Assembly: GCA_035628035.1 (NCBI GenBank)
Contig: DASPKS010000130.1
Span: forward strand, 1 to 30,975
DNA from: DASPKS01 sp035628035
GTDB taxonomy: Bacteria; Bacteroidota; Rhodothermia; Rhodothermales; Rubricoccaceae
Direction of reading: 5' to 3'
Length of the DNA: 30,975 nucleotides
Both the position numbers and the translations under genes were made by a program. Position 1 is the stretch's first letter, and each line of letters starts with the position of its first letter. This document shows, piece after piece, positions 7,277 through 14,831 of this stretch. The notes under the pieces are model-generated. The model did no database searches. It worked only from the letters and a program-made list of their open reading frames with translations, and was not told the origin of the DNA.

Positions 7277-8863
7277 ATGCCCCGCCTGTTTTTCCTCGCC
7301 GTTCTGATCACGCTCGCCGCCCCCGTGCGCGCGCAGCTCCCCTTCACCGTCGAGATCGAGGAGTTGACACGGGCCCAGGCGCCGGCGCTTCACTCCGGGG
7401 CCTATGCGCAGCACGGCGGGCGGTGGCTGTTCGTGGCCGGCCGCACGAACGGGCTCCACGGCCTCCAGCCGAACCCCGAGCCGTTCCCCAACGAGTTCGC
7501 CCACGGCGCCGTCGTCGTCTACGACCCCGCGCTCGACCAGCGCTGGACGGCTTCCCTCGACGCCCTCCCGGCCGCCGTCGCCGACCCGCTCCGCACGATG
7601 AACGGGGAGCACTGGCAGGAGGGGACCACGCTCTACTGGATCGGCGGGTACGGCCACAGCACGGCGGCGGGCGACAAGCGCACGTTCCCCATGCTCACGG
7701 CCATCGACGTGCCGGGGATCATGGCGGCCGTGCAGAACGGGACGAGCCTCGCTCCCCACATTCGCCAGCTCACCGACGAGCGGCTCGCCGTGGCGGGCGG
7801 GCACCTCCTCAAGCTCGGCGCCCGCTACCACCTCGTCGGCGGAAACCGCTTCGACGGTCAGTACCTCGGCCCGACGCAGAACCAGGTCTACACCGAGGCC
7901 ATCCGCTCCTTCGAGATCGTCGACGACGGGACGACGCTCGCGCTGGCCAACTTCTCCGAGGTCACCGACGCGGAGAACCTCCACCGCCGCGACCTCAACG
8001 TCGGCCCCGTCATCCTCCCCAGCGGTGCGGAGGCGTTCGCCCTCTACGGCGGCGTGTTCACGGCAGCCAACCACCCGTACCGCCGCCCCGTCTACGTCGA
8101 CAACGGGACGCCCACAGTGGACGCCACCTTCCAGGCGCAGTTCGGCCACTACACCTGCCCGCTCCTCCCGATGTACGACGAGCAGGAGCACACCATGCAC
8201 ACGGTGTTCTTCGGGGGGATGGGGCAGTTCTATGTGAACAACCAGACGGGCGCGATCCAGCAGGACAACCTCGTCCCGTTCATCGACGACGTGGCGGCGC
8301 TCTCGCGCACCGAAGCGGGCGTGTCGAGCGAGACCGTGCTCCCCTTCCGGATGCCGGCTTTCCTCGGGTCGAACGCGCAGTTCTTTCTCGCGCCCGGGCT
8401 CCCGCAGTTCGGCAACGGCGTGCTCAAGCTGAGCGAGATGAGCGGGCGCCTCCTCGTCGGCCACATCCACGGCGGGATCTACTCCACCACAACACACCCC
8501 GGCTGGATGCCGTCGACGGGCTCCACCTCGGCGAGCAGCCGCGTCTTCGCCGTGTACGTGACCTCGTTCGTGCCGCCGGCCAACGAGGGCGACGTGCCCG
8601 ACGGCTTCGAGATGCTCGCCGCCGCGCCGAACCCGTTCCGCGACGAGGCCCGTCTGACCGTCCGCCTCGACCGCCCGCAGACGCTCGCCGTCGAGGTGTT
8701 CGACCTGCTCGGGCGGCGCGTGGAGCGGCTGCACCACGGCGCGCTCGCGGCGGGGCCGCACACGTTCGCCTTCCGCGCCGCGGCTCACCCCGCCGGGATG
8801 TACGTCGTCCGCGTGGCGGGCGAGACGGGGCAGGCTACGCAGCGCCTCGCCCTCGTGCGCTAG
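7277..8863 (+). CDS. Secreted kelch/beta-propeller-like protein with type IX sorting domain
   Basis: A 528-residue exported protein. A signal peptide is clear (MPRLFFLAVLITLAAPVRAQ). The body has kelch-like elements such as GGRWLFVAGRTNGLHG, LYWIGGYGHS, YHLVGGNRFDG and AFALYGGVFT, suggesting a beta-propeller of about 430 residues. The last 75 residues are a type A T9SS sorting domain: MLAAAPNPFRDEARLTV, EVFDLLGRRVERL, HPAGMYVVRV. The protein is therefore expected on or outside the cell surface. Its ligand or activity is unknown. The TAG at 8861-8863 overlaps the TAG of the convergent phosphatase gene in the palindrome CTAG, so no terminator fits between them. Confidence 0.85.
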   Translation: MPRLFFLAVLITLAAPVRAQLPFTVEIEELTRAQAPALHSGAYAQHGGRWLFVAGRTNGLHGLQPNPEPFPNEFAHGAVVVYDPALDQRWTASLDALPAAVADPLRTMNGEHWQEGTTLYWIGGYGHSTAAGDKRTFPMLTAIDVPGIMAAVQNGTSLAPHIRQLTDERLAVAGGHLLKLGARYHLVGGNRFDGQYLGPTQNQVYTEAIRSFEIVDDGTTLALANFSEVTDAENLHRRDLNVGPVILPSGAEAFALYGGVFTAANHPYRRPVYVDNGTPTVDATFQAQFGHYTCPLLPMYDEQEHTMHTVFFGGMGQFYVNNQTGAIQQDNLVPFIDDVAALSRTEAGVSSETVLPFRMPAFLGSNAQFFLAPGLPQFGNGVLKLSEMSGRLLVGHIHGGIYSTTTHPGWMPSTGSTSASSRVFAVYVTSFVPPANEGDVPDGFEMLAAAPNPFRDEARLTVRLDRPQTLAVEVFDLLGRRVERLHHGALAAGPHTFAFRAAAHPAGMYVVRVAGETGQATQRLALVR

Positions 8864-10551
8864 CGCTCCCGCCGCACGGCAACCAAGGTGAAGTCGTCGG
8901 CGAGGGGGGCGTCGGCGGTGAACGCCGCCACGTCGGCGGCGACGGCGGCGATGAGCGCCTCAGCCGAGGCGTCGGCGTGGGCGAGGAGCACCCGTTCGAG
9001 GCGCCCCTCGGCGTACTCCTCGTCGTCGGGGCTGCGCGCCTCGGTGACGCCGTCGGTGTAGAGGAGGAGGCGGTCCCCCGCGTCCATCGTGACCTCGCCC
9101 TGCGCATAGACGGCCTCGGGGAGCACGCCGAGGAGGACGCCCCCTTCCATGAGCATCTCCACCGGCCCGCCGGCCCGCGCGAGCAGCGGCGGGTTGTGCC
9201 CGGCGTTGACGTATGTGAAGCGGCCGGTGCGGCGGTCGAGCACGCCCCAGAAGAACGTGATGAACGTGAAGGGGTCGGTGTTCGCGCAGACGACGCGGTT
9301 GAGCTGGGCCGTCGTCGGCGCGAGGCCGGCGGTGTCGTCGAGGCGCTGGCGGAGGAGGTGGAGGCACGCCTGGAGGTTCGCCATGAGCAGCGCGGCGGGC
9401 ATCCCCTTCCCCGCCACGTCGGCAACGGCGACGAGGAGGCGGTCGGCGTCGAGCGCGGCGAGGTCGTAGTAGTCGCCGGCGACGTGGCGGCTGGAGCGGG
9501 CCATCGCCGCCACGTCGAGCCCGGCGAGGTGCGGCGTGTGCTCGGGGAGGAGGCGCTCCTGGATCGTCCGCGCGAGCCGCATCTCCTCCTCCAGCCGCTC
9601 CTTCTCGATCCGCGCGGCGACGAGGTTGGCGTTCTCGATGGCGGAGAGGGCGAGGGTGCCGAGCGAGGTGAGGAAGGCGAGGTCTTCGCGCGTGTAGGGA
9701 CGACCGGTGGCGCGGGGGCCGAGCGCGATGAGGCCGCACGTGCTCTCGCGGAGGCGGACGGGCACGGCGAGGTCGAGCCCGTGCTGTTCGAGGAGCGCCG
9801 CGTTCGGGTTGCCGGGCTGGCCGTTGCGGAGGAGGGGCGTGTCGAGGCCGGCGAGGAGGTCGAGGGCGTCGGGCGAGAGCGGCTTGGGGAAGCCGAGCGC
9901 GTCGGCGACGAGGGGCGGCGCGGCGTCGTGGTCGCGCAGGAGGACGAGGTGACGGCTCGGGGTCATCTGCCCGAGGAGCGCGAGCGCGAGCAGGCGCACG
10001 GCGCGGTCGCGGTCGTGCGCAGCGCTGAAGGCGCGGGCGAGGTCGAACAGCGTGTTGAGCTCCTGCACGCGCGCAGCGAGCGCGCGGCCCTGCGCGTCGA
10101 GCTGGGCGGCCACGCGCGCCTGCCGGACGGCCACGGCCGAGAGGTTCACCAGGGAGCGGACGTACGTCGTCTCGGCCGTCCCGAACGGGGCGCCCGTCGC
10201 CTTCGGCCCCAGCCCCACGAGGCCGACGACCCCGCTCGCATCCCGCAGCGGGAGCGCGAGGGCGATGCCGTGTGCGCGAAGCGCGTCGGGCACGGCCTCT
10301 CCGTCCATCTCCTTCAGCGCGACGGGCACGGCTTCGCCCCGCCCCAGCCGCATCGGCCCTTTGACCACCGCCACCTCGGGCGACCCCCCGTCGTCGGACG
10401 CGAGGAGCACGACGCCGCGCGTGACGAGGAGCCGGCTCATCGCCACGAGCAGGAGGTTGCTCAGCACGCGGTCGAGGTCCCCCGTCGGGTCGAGCAGCCC
10501 GCTGGCCTCGACGACGGCCGGAAGGTCGAGTCGGTCGGGAGTCGTAGGCAC
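8860..10551 (-). CDS. GAF-domain SpoIIE-type (PP2C) serine phosphatase
   Basis: A 563-residue cytoplasmic phosphatase of the RsbU/RsbP type, which dephosphorylates anti-anti-sigma factors or similar STAS partners. Two GAF-like sensor domains (about 15-150 and 165-310) share the core LALPLRDASGVVGLVGLGPK and LAVPVRLRESTCGLIALGPR. A coiled segment ENANLVAARIEKERLEEEMR links to the catalytic domain (about 340-563), whose metal-site motifs are intact: VAGDYYDL, VADVAGKGMPAALLM, YVNAGHNPPLL, LLLYTDGVTEA and ADDFTLV. The start is GTG 10549-10551 behind a CU-rich leader. No STAS or anti-sigma gene is in the window, so the target is elsewhere. Confidence 0.9.
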   Translation of the reverse strand: MPTTPDRLDLPAVVEASGLLDPTGDLDRVLSNLLLVAMSRLLVTRGVVLLASDDGGSPEVAVVKGPMRLGRGEAVPVALKEMDGEAVPDALRAHGIALALPLRDASGVVGLVGLGPKATGAPFGTAETTYVRSLVNLSAVAVRQARVAAQLDAQGRALAARVQELNTLFDLARAFSAAHDRDRAVRLLALALLGQMTPSRHLVLLRDHDAAPPLVADALGFPKPLSPDALDLLAGLDTPLLRNGQPGNPNAALLEQHGLDLAVPVRLRESTCGLIALGPRATGRPYTREDLAFLTSLGTLALSAIENANLVAARIEKERLEEEMRLARTIQERLLPEHTPHLAGLDVAAMARSSRHVAGDYYDLAALDADRLLVAVADVAGKGMPAALLMANLQACLHLLRQRLDDTAGLAPTTAQLNRVVCANTDPFTFITFFWGVLDRRTGRFTYVNAGHNPPLLARAGGPVEMLMEGGVLLGVLPEAVYAQGEVTMDAGDRLLLYTDGVTEARSPDDEEYAEGRLERVLLAHADASAEALIAAVAADVAAFTADAPLADDFTLVAVRRER

Positions 10552-10606
10552 AGGGGCGGGGGAAAGGCGAGAGAGGAAGTTAGAGGCGCCCGCTCGCGCC
10601 GGATGG

Positions 10607-11098
10607 CTACCCGTCGAGGTGGACGACCTCGGCCTGGCGCGCCTTCCCTCGTTCGACGTGGAGGCGCACGCATGTCTTCACCTGGTGGAAGCCCTGCTGC
10701 CCGGCCGCGCCGGGGTTCACGAAGAGCATCCCGCCGAGCGCGGCCACGCGCTCGATGCGGAGGATGTGGCTGTGCCCGCACACGAACACGTCCGGCCGCT
10801 CGCGCCGCAGCACCTCGCCGATGCCCGGCGCCCACTTCCCGGGCCGCCCGCCGATGTGGGTGACGAGGAACGAGAGCCCGTCGGCGTCGAAGCGGTCGAC
10901 CTCGGGGAGCCGGCCGCGTACGGGCCGCCCGTCGATGTTGCCGAAGACCCCGCGCACGGGGGCGATGTCGGCGAGCCGCTCTAGGATCGTTTCGGGACCC
11001 ACATCGCCCGCGTGGACGATGAGGTCGGCGCCGGCGAAGGCGTCGGGCAGCTTCGGGTGGAAGAAGCCGTGCGTGTCCGAGACGACGCCGAGGAGCAC
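10607..11098 (-). CDS. YfcE/MJ0936-type metallophosphoesterase
   Basis: A 163-residue calcineurin-like phosphoesterase of the small YfcE/MJ0936 group, which hydrolyses phosphodiesters with two metal ions. All ligands are visible: D8 and H10 (VVSDTHG), D32 (HAGDVG), N54 (FGNIDG), H81 (VTHIGG), and H109 and H111 (CGHSHI). The start is GTG 11096-11098, which directly precedes SDTHG at the normal distance for the family. It lies 13 bases after the cupin gene on the same strand, so the barrel, cupin and phosphoesterase genes probably form one transcript. The physiological substrate is unknown. Confidence 0.9.
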   Translation of the reverse strand: MLLGVVSDTHGFFHPKLPDAFAGADLIVHAGDVGPETILERLADIAPVRGVFGNIDGRPVRGRLPEVDRFDADGLSFLVTHIGGRPGKWAPGIGEVLRRERPDVFVCGHSHILRIERVAALGGMLFVNPGAAGQQGFHQVKTCVRLHVERGKARQAEVVHLDG

Positions 11099-11111
11099 GG
11101 GCGCCGCCTCG

Positions 11112-11474
11112 CTAGAGCCGCTCTTCGAGTGGGGCCGTCAGCGTCGGGTGGAACACGTCGCCGGTGTTCCGGGTGGCGGCCGGCTCGAAGAGGAGCAACT
11201 CTACCTCCTCCTCGGCCACCGGCCGGTGCTCCACGCCTCGCGGGACGATCACGAACTCGCCGGGTCCCAGGTCAACCACGCCGTCACGAAACTCGATGCG
11301 GAGCTGCCCGCGCACGACGAGGAACAGCTCGTCCTCTTCGAGGTGGCGGTGCCACACGAACTCGCCCTGGAGCTTGGCGAGCTTGACCTCCTGCCCGTTC
11401 AGCGCGCCGACCACCTTCGGCCGCCAGTGCTCGGTGATCTGGGCGAACCGCTCGGCGAGGTTGACCTTCTCCAC
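11112..11474 (-). CDS. Small cupin-domain protein
   Basis: A 120-residue single-domain cupin. Metal-binding motif 1 is visible as GEFVWHRHLEEDELFLVVRG and motif 2 as GPGEFVIVPRGVEHRP, giving the H-x-H...E...H set. GTG 11472-11474 (VEKVNLAERFAQI) was chosen as start because the longer frame upstream overlaps the neighbouring barrel gene and reads Pro/Arg-rich. Only 8 bases separate it from the barrel gene's stop. Such proteins are often isomerases, dioxygenase-like enzymes or sugar-binding proteins; nothing here decides among these. Confidence 0.85.
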   Translation of the reverse strand: MEKVNLAERFAQITEHWRPKVVGALNGQEVKLAKLQGEFVWHRHLEEDELFLVVRGQLRIEFRDGVVDLGPGEFVIVPRGVEHRPVAEEEVELLLFEPAATRNTGDVFHPTLTAPLEERL

Positions 11475-11482
11475 GGGCGCGC

Positions 11483-12409
11483 TCAGCGGATCGTGAGCCG
11501 GAGCCCGAAGCGGGCGTGGTCCGGGCGGGGGCCGTGCCGCACCGGCTCGCCCCGCACGACGGCCCACGTCACGAGGGGGACCGAGAGGAACGGGGCGATC
11601 TGGTAGCTCGGGCGGCTCCACTCCACGCCGGCCTGGAGCCAGCCGATCCCGCTGCGCACGCGCTCTTCCCCAGCCGTGCTATCGACGGGGGGCTGGGCCG
11701 GGCCCGAGGTCACGAGGGTGTAGTCGCCGGCCTCGGCGAGGAGCGCGAGCGAGACGCGGCTCCCGGCGGGGTCGAACACGGCGTTGTAGCCCCACGTCGC
11801 GTGGAGCTCGCGCCCGATTACGCGAACGCGCTCGCCGTCGGCGCGGAGGAAGGCGTCGGTCTCGTCGAGGAGGGTCGTCTCGAACCCCGTCCGCACGCGG
11901 CGGACGCCGAGGGCGAAGTCGCTCGTCCACTCCGGCGAGAGCGTCGAGGTGGAGAGGAAGGCGACGTCGGTCTGGCGGAAGCCGAGGCCGCCCTCGCTCG
12001 CCGGGTCGACAGCGATGCGGACGGCGTAGTCGGTGCCGTCGTTGTGCCAGTACGGCTTGAGGACGACCCAGCTCAGCCCGACGGGCCCGCGCCCGAGCCC
12101 GCCGCTGAGGTCGACGATGCCTGAGACGTCCACCTGGGGGAGGAGCGCGTAGTCGAGCCGGACCGACACGGCGAAGGGGTTGCCCACGCGGGCCTCGGGC
12201 GCGGGCTGGAGGAGGTCGGCGCTCCGGTAGTGGAGCTCGCCGGAGACGGCCACCTCGCCGAAGAACTCGCGCTGGGCGGACTCGCCCTGGTAGAAGGGGT
12301 CGAGCGGGCGGAAGGGCGTCTGCGCGCGGGCGGGGGCCACGAGGGCCAGGCCGGCTACAAGCGCCGCGCCTGCGTGGACCCCAAGGCGGTAAAAGATCGA
12401 GGCACCCAT
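11483..12409 (-). CDS. Putative outer-membrane beta-barrel protein, unknown function
   Basis: A 308-residue protein with a signal peptide (about 1-29, ending APARAQ) and then a pattern of alternating amphipathic strands: VAVSGELHYRSADLL, FAVSVRLDYALLPQVDVSGIVDLSGG, FLSTSTLSPEWTSDFALGVRRVRTGFETTL, and the end RFGLRLTIR. About 12 strands can be counted loosely. This fits a small transporter- or anchor-type barrel that reports no enzyme motif. ATG 12409 follows a C-rich leader with a TACTTACG box 24 bases upstream. It heads the probable operon with the cupin and phosphoesterase. Confidence 0.7.
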   Translation of the reverse strand: MGASIFYRLGVHAGAALVAGLALVAPARAQTPFRPLDPFYQGESAQREFFGEVAVSGELHYRSADLLQPAPEARVGNPFAVSVRLDYALLPQVDVSGIVDLSGGLGRGPVGLSWVVLKPYWHNDGTDYAVRIAVDPASEGGLGFRQTDVAFLSTSTLSPEWTSDFALGVRRVRTGFETTLLDETDAFLRADGERVRVIGRELHATWGYNAVFDPAGSRVSLALLAEAGDYTLVTSGPAQPPVDSTAGEERVRSGIGWLQAGVEWSRPSYQIAPFLSVPLVTWAVVRGEPVRHGPRPDHARFGLRLTIR

Positions 12410-12433
12410 CGGGGCGGCGGCGGGGGGCAACGC

Positions 12434-12465
12434 CGTAAGTACGCGCTTTTCCCGGGCGGGTTCAA
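12434..12465 (-). promoter_or_regulatory. Candidate promoter (TTG-21-TACTTACG)
   Basis: Read on the minus strand, TTG (12465-12463) is followed after 21 bases by TACTTACG (12441-12434), which ends 24 bases before ATG 12409. It resembles the Bacteroidota-type -33/-7 pair. It has the same geometry as the candidates before 14832 and 19560. Confidence 0.4.
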
Positions 12466-12480
12466 GCCCCGCCTCAGCAC

Positions 12481-13170
12481 CTACAGGTCGAGCGTCTCGC
12501 CCGGCGCCAGCACGCGCGCCTCGTGGCCAGCCTCCTCCATCCCGCTCGTGAACCGGCCCACGTCCACCTCGATGTAGGGGAAGGTGTCGTAGTGGACGGG
12601 CACGGTGAGCCCGGGCTGGAGCATCTCGACGCAGCGCACGGCCTCCTCCGGGCCCATCGTGAAGTCGTCGCCGATGGGGAGGAAGGCCAGATCGATCTCG
12701 TAGTCCTCGCCAAGCCACGACATCTCGGCGAAGGCGCACGTGTCGCCGCTGTTGTAGATCGTCTTCCCCTCGATCTCCAGGAGGAAGCCGCCGGCCAGCC
12801 CGCCGTAGATGCCGTCGGGGAAGGACGAGGAGTGGCGCGCGTAGGTGCGCGTCACGCGGCCCCAGTCGAAGGTCCAGCTCCCCCCGATGTTCATGGGGTG
12901 GATCTTCTCGTGGTTGTGCTGGCGGCCGGCGTACTGGGCGATCTCGAAGTCGGCCACGAGGAGGGCGCCCGTCCGCTGGAGGATCGAGGGCGCATCGCCC
13001 CAGTGGTCGCCGTGCGCGTGGGTGAGGAGGACCACGTCGGGCGCCTGGTCGTCGGCCTTGAGCCCGGCGCCCTCCGCGTGCTTGTTGCCGGTGAAGAAAG
13101 GGTCGAAGAGGAGCGTGGTCCCGCTCGTCTCGATCTGGAGGGTGGAGTGGCCGAAGTAGGTGATGCGCAT
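12481..13170 (-). CDS. UPF0173-type metallo-beta-lactamase-fold hydrolase
   Basis: A 229-residue metal-dependent hydrolase of the UPF0173 / L-ascorbate lactonase-like group. It begins MRITYFGHSTLQIE, has LLFDPFFTGNK, then the metal-binding HxHxDH motif (H51, H53, D55, H56 in THAHGDHWGD), a second ligand region GKTIYNSGDTCAF, and VPVHYDTFPYIEV near the end. The length and motif order are normal for the family. The substrate is not known. ATG 13170 is 27 bases downstream of a TTTTTTTG run that is shared with the terminator of the gene behind it. Its own 3' side runs into the promoter region of the barrel gene without a visible terminator. Confidence 0.88.
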   Translation of the reverse strand: MRITYFGHSTLQIETSGTTLLFDPFFTGNKHAEGAGLKADDQAPDVVLLTHAHGDHWGDAPSILQRTGALLVADFEIAQYAGRQHNHEKIHPMNIGGSWTFDWGRVTRTYARHSSSFPDGIYGGLAGGFLLEIEGKTIYNSGDTCAFAEMSWLGEDYEIDLAFLPIGDDFTMGPEEAVRCVEMLQPGLTVPVHYDTFPYIEVDVGRFTSGMEEAGHEARVLAPGETLDL

Positions 13171-13197
13171 GGGAAGGGCACGCCGGAGCGCGGGTAC

Positions 13198-13230
13198 AAA
13201 AAAAGCGGGCGCCCAAGCTAGGGCGCCCGC
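13198..13230 (-). terminator. Intrinsic terminator after the Rad52-family gene
   Basis: A perfect 10-bp stem GCGGGCGCCC / GGGCGCCCGC (13205-13214 with 13221-13230) with loop AAGCTA is followed, in minus-strand direction, by seven T residues (13204-13198). It lies 25 bases after the Rad52 stop and separates that transcript from the UPF0173 gene. Confidence 0.85.
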
Positions 13231-13255
13231 CTTTACGGTCCAACGCGCGGACGGC

Positions 13256-13837
13256 TCAGAAGGGGAGGGGCTCCTCCCGCTGCCCGGCCGGGCGGACGAC
13301 GCGGCGCTCGCCGGCACGCGGCATCCCGCTGGGGGCCGCGGGCTCGCGCTCGCCCTGCGGGGCGGGGCGCTCGGCGCGCGCGGGGCGCGTCGGGCGGTAG
13401 CCCTCCGGCAGGTGCTCGGCGGGGAGGCGCGGCTCCTCGGCGAAGCGGCCCCGCTCATCGAGGCGGACCCACTGCTGCGGGAGCTTGTAGAGGTAGCGGC
13501 CGATGCCGAGGGCAGCGCCCGCCCGCTTCATCGCGTTCGAGAGCCCGCCCTTGACGGCCTCCACGTCGGTGTTGTCGGCGCCGTCCTCGCGCCACACCCA
13601 CTCCCCGTCGTCGTTCTGGAAGTAGATCCGGCAGAGGACGCCGCCCTCGGGGCCCTGGCGGAACTCGTTCTTCCAGCGGCCGGGCCCGAACACCTCGTCG
13701 AGCCGCTCCTGCACGGCGCGGGCGGTGATGTAGGCCATCGCGAGGCCCTTCGTCTTGTCGCGCGTGATGGCGCCCGGCTTCCACTCGATGTCCTCGGGCG
13801 GGAAGGGGTCCGTCAGGCGGCTCCAGTTGATGGTCAT
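13256..13837 (-). CDS. Rad52/Rad22-family single-strand annealing protein with SSB-like C-terminal tip
   Basis: A 193-residue protein of the Rad52/Rad22 family (bacterial and phage single-strand annealing proteins), expected to bind ssDNA and pair complementary strands. The N-terminal two thirds hold the family core: GLAMAYITARAVQERLDEVFG, WKNEF, a beta-sheet with LCRIYFQNDDGEWVWRED, then NTDVEAVKGGLSNAMKRAG, and LGIGRYLYKLPQQWV. The last 55 residues are Pro/Arg-rich and disordered and end REEPLPF, like the acidic-aromatic tip of SSB (DDIPF) that recruits repair partners. A TACCTTGG box lies 23 bases before ATG 13837. It is 62 bases downstream of the nuclease-like gene on the same strand and ends in a strong terminator. 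Confidence 0.88.
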   Translation of the reverse strand: MTINWSRLTDPFPPEDIEWKPGAITRDKTKGLAMAYITARAVQERLDEVFGPGRWKNEFRQGPEGGVLCRIYFQNDDGEWVWREDGADNTDVEAVKGGLSNAMKRAGAALGIGRYLYKLPQQWVRLDERGRFAEEPRLPAEHLPEGYRPTRPARAERPAPQGEREPAAPSGMPRAGERRVVRPAGQREEPLPF

Positions 13838-13860
13838 AGCGTGTGGTGTCTGGTGATGGG

Positions 13861-13868
13861 CCAAGGTA
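13861..13868 (-). promoter_or_regulatory. Candidate -7 box TACCTTGG before the Rad52-family gene
   Basis: On the minus strand, TACCTTGG ends 23 bases before ATG 13837, the same box and spacing as before 14832 and 17956. No convincing -33 element was seen, so the gene may also be read from the upstream gene. Confidence 0.35.
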
Positions 13869-13899
13869 GAGCGGGCGGCTGCCACTTCTGTGTCACCCG

Positions 13900-14634
13900 T
13901 CAGCCGACCTTGCGGAGCGGCGCGGGCTGGCGGTGGGCGGGGGCCAGGACGTCGGCGTAGGGCGCCCACACGTCGGGGAAGCGGGCGTCGAAGCGGCGGA
14001 GGAGGACGAACGGGTGGAGCCCGTTGGCGGCGTGCCAGAGGTGGCGCTCCGGGAAGTCCTCCTCGCTCTCGGGGCCGAGCACGTAGGTGACCATCACGCT
14101 CGGCTGCTCGGGGCGGAGGCGGAGCGTCTGCGCCTCCGGCGAGGCGAGCGTCTGGAGGTTGATCCGACCGCGTTCCGAGAAGGGCGATGTCGGCCCGTTC
14201 CCCTCCCACATGCTCATCAGGTAGAGGCAGTCCTCCATGTGGTGGAGGAGGTCGGAGCCGCGGAGGCGGTAGAGCGCGTCGACGGCGCCGGAGGCGAGGA
14301 GGTTGGCGTCGCGGCGGAGCTGGCGCTCGCGGTCGCGGAGCGACCGGGCACCCCCACACTCGACGGCCACGCGGCGCACGGTGCCGTCCGGCTGCGGGAC
14401 CTCCAGGAGGAAGTCCACCGTGTAGACGGCGGGGCCGGTGGGCCCGTCCACTTCGAGGGCGGCCTCGCCCTGGAGGCGGAGGTCCTCGCGGAGGTACTTC
14501 ACGAGGTGCCAGGCGAACTCGTCCTGGAGCGCGCCCGCGTAGGGGGGCTCGTAGGTGGGGCCGGCGATCACGCTCTCCGCGAGCTCGCGGGGCGTGAACG
14601 GGGTCGCTTCGCCGTGGGGGCCGATGTGCTGCAT
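13900..14634 (-). CDS. Putative PD-(D/E)XK/Vsr-like nuclease-fold protein
   Basis: A 244-residue cytoplasmic protein that I do not recognise by name. Residues 36-140 follow the layout of the DUF559/DUF2726/Vsr-like nuclease fold: a helix with Glu (LQDEFAWHLVKYL, E39), a strand with Asp (VYTVDFLLEV, D74), a strand with Glu (RRVAVECGG, E92), then a helix with R..RD..L (ERQLRRDANLLASG) and a strand-helix LYRLRGSDLLHH. The usual E-x-K or E-x-D of the active site reads E92-C93-G94, so activity is uncertain. The C-terminal third has no known motif. ATG 14634 was chosen over the longer frame to 14742, whose extra residues are Arg/Pro-rich. It precedes the Rad52-family gene. Confidence 0.65.
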   Translation of the reverse strand: MQHIGPHGEATPFTPRELAESVIAGPTYEPPYAGALQDEFAWHLVKYLREDLRLQGEAALEVDGPTGPAVYTVDFLLEVPQPDGTVRRVAVECGGARSLRDRERQLRRDANLLASGAVDALYRLRGSDLLHHMEDCLYLMSMWEGNGPTSPFSERGRINLQTLASPEAQTLRLRPEQPSVMVTYVLGPESEEDFPERHLWHAANGLHPFVLLRRFDARFPDVWAPYADVLAPAHRQPAPLRKVG

Positions 14635-14779
14635 GGTCGGAGGCGGGTCGGTTACGCGCGGGGTTTGGCGGGCGGCCTTCGAGGGGCCTTCGCGTGCGCG
14701 CGGGGGTAACCTCGCGCTGGCTGCCTGACAGCGCCGTGTCACACAAGGCCGAGGGAAAAAAATCGGCTCTGGCGCGCCG

Positions 14780-14811
14780 TTTCGCGGCCCTCCTTGCCGG
14801 TCCTACCTTCG
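14780..14811 (+). promoter_or_regulatory. Candidate promoter (TTT-21-TACCTTCG) for the peptidase-barrel gene
   Basis: TTT at 14780-14782 is followed after 21 bases by TACCTTCG (14804-14811), which ends 20 bases before ATG 14832. The spacing matches the candidates before 12409 and 19560. Confidence 0.45.
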
Positions 14812-14831
14812 GTCCCGCGTTGCTCCTACCG

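Noticed and set aside
7171..10863. Open frame of 1230 codons on the plus strand
   Set aside because: It is out of frame with the kelch-like gene and antisense to the SpoIIE phosphatase; low-complexity Arg/Pro/Gly/Glu-rich composition.
12456..12472. tRNA T-arm look-alike (GCGGG-TTCAAGC-CCCGC)
   Set aside because: The T-arm consensus is met, but no matching acceptor, D or anticodon arms exist within 80 bases. The TTG inside it fits the candidate promoter of the gene at 12409.
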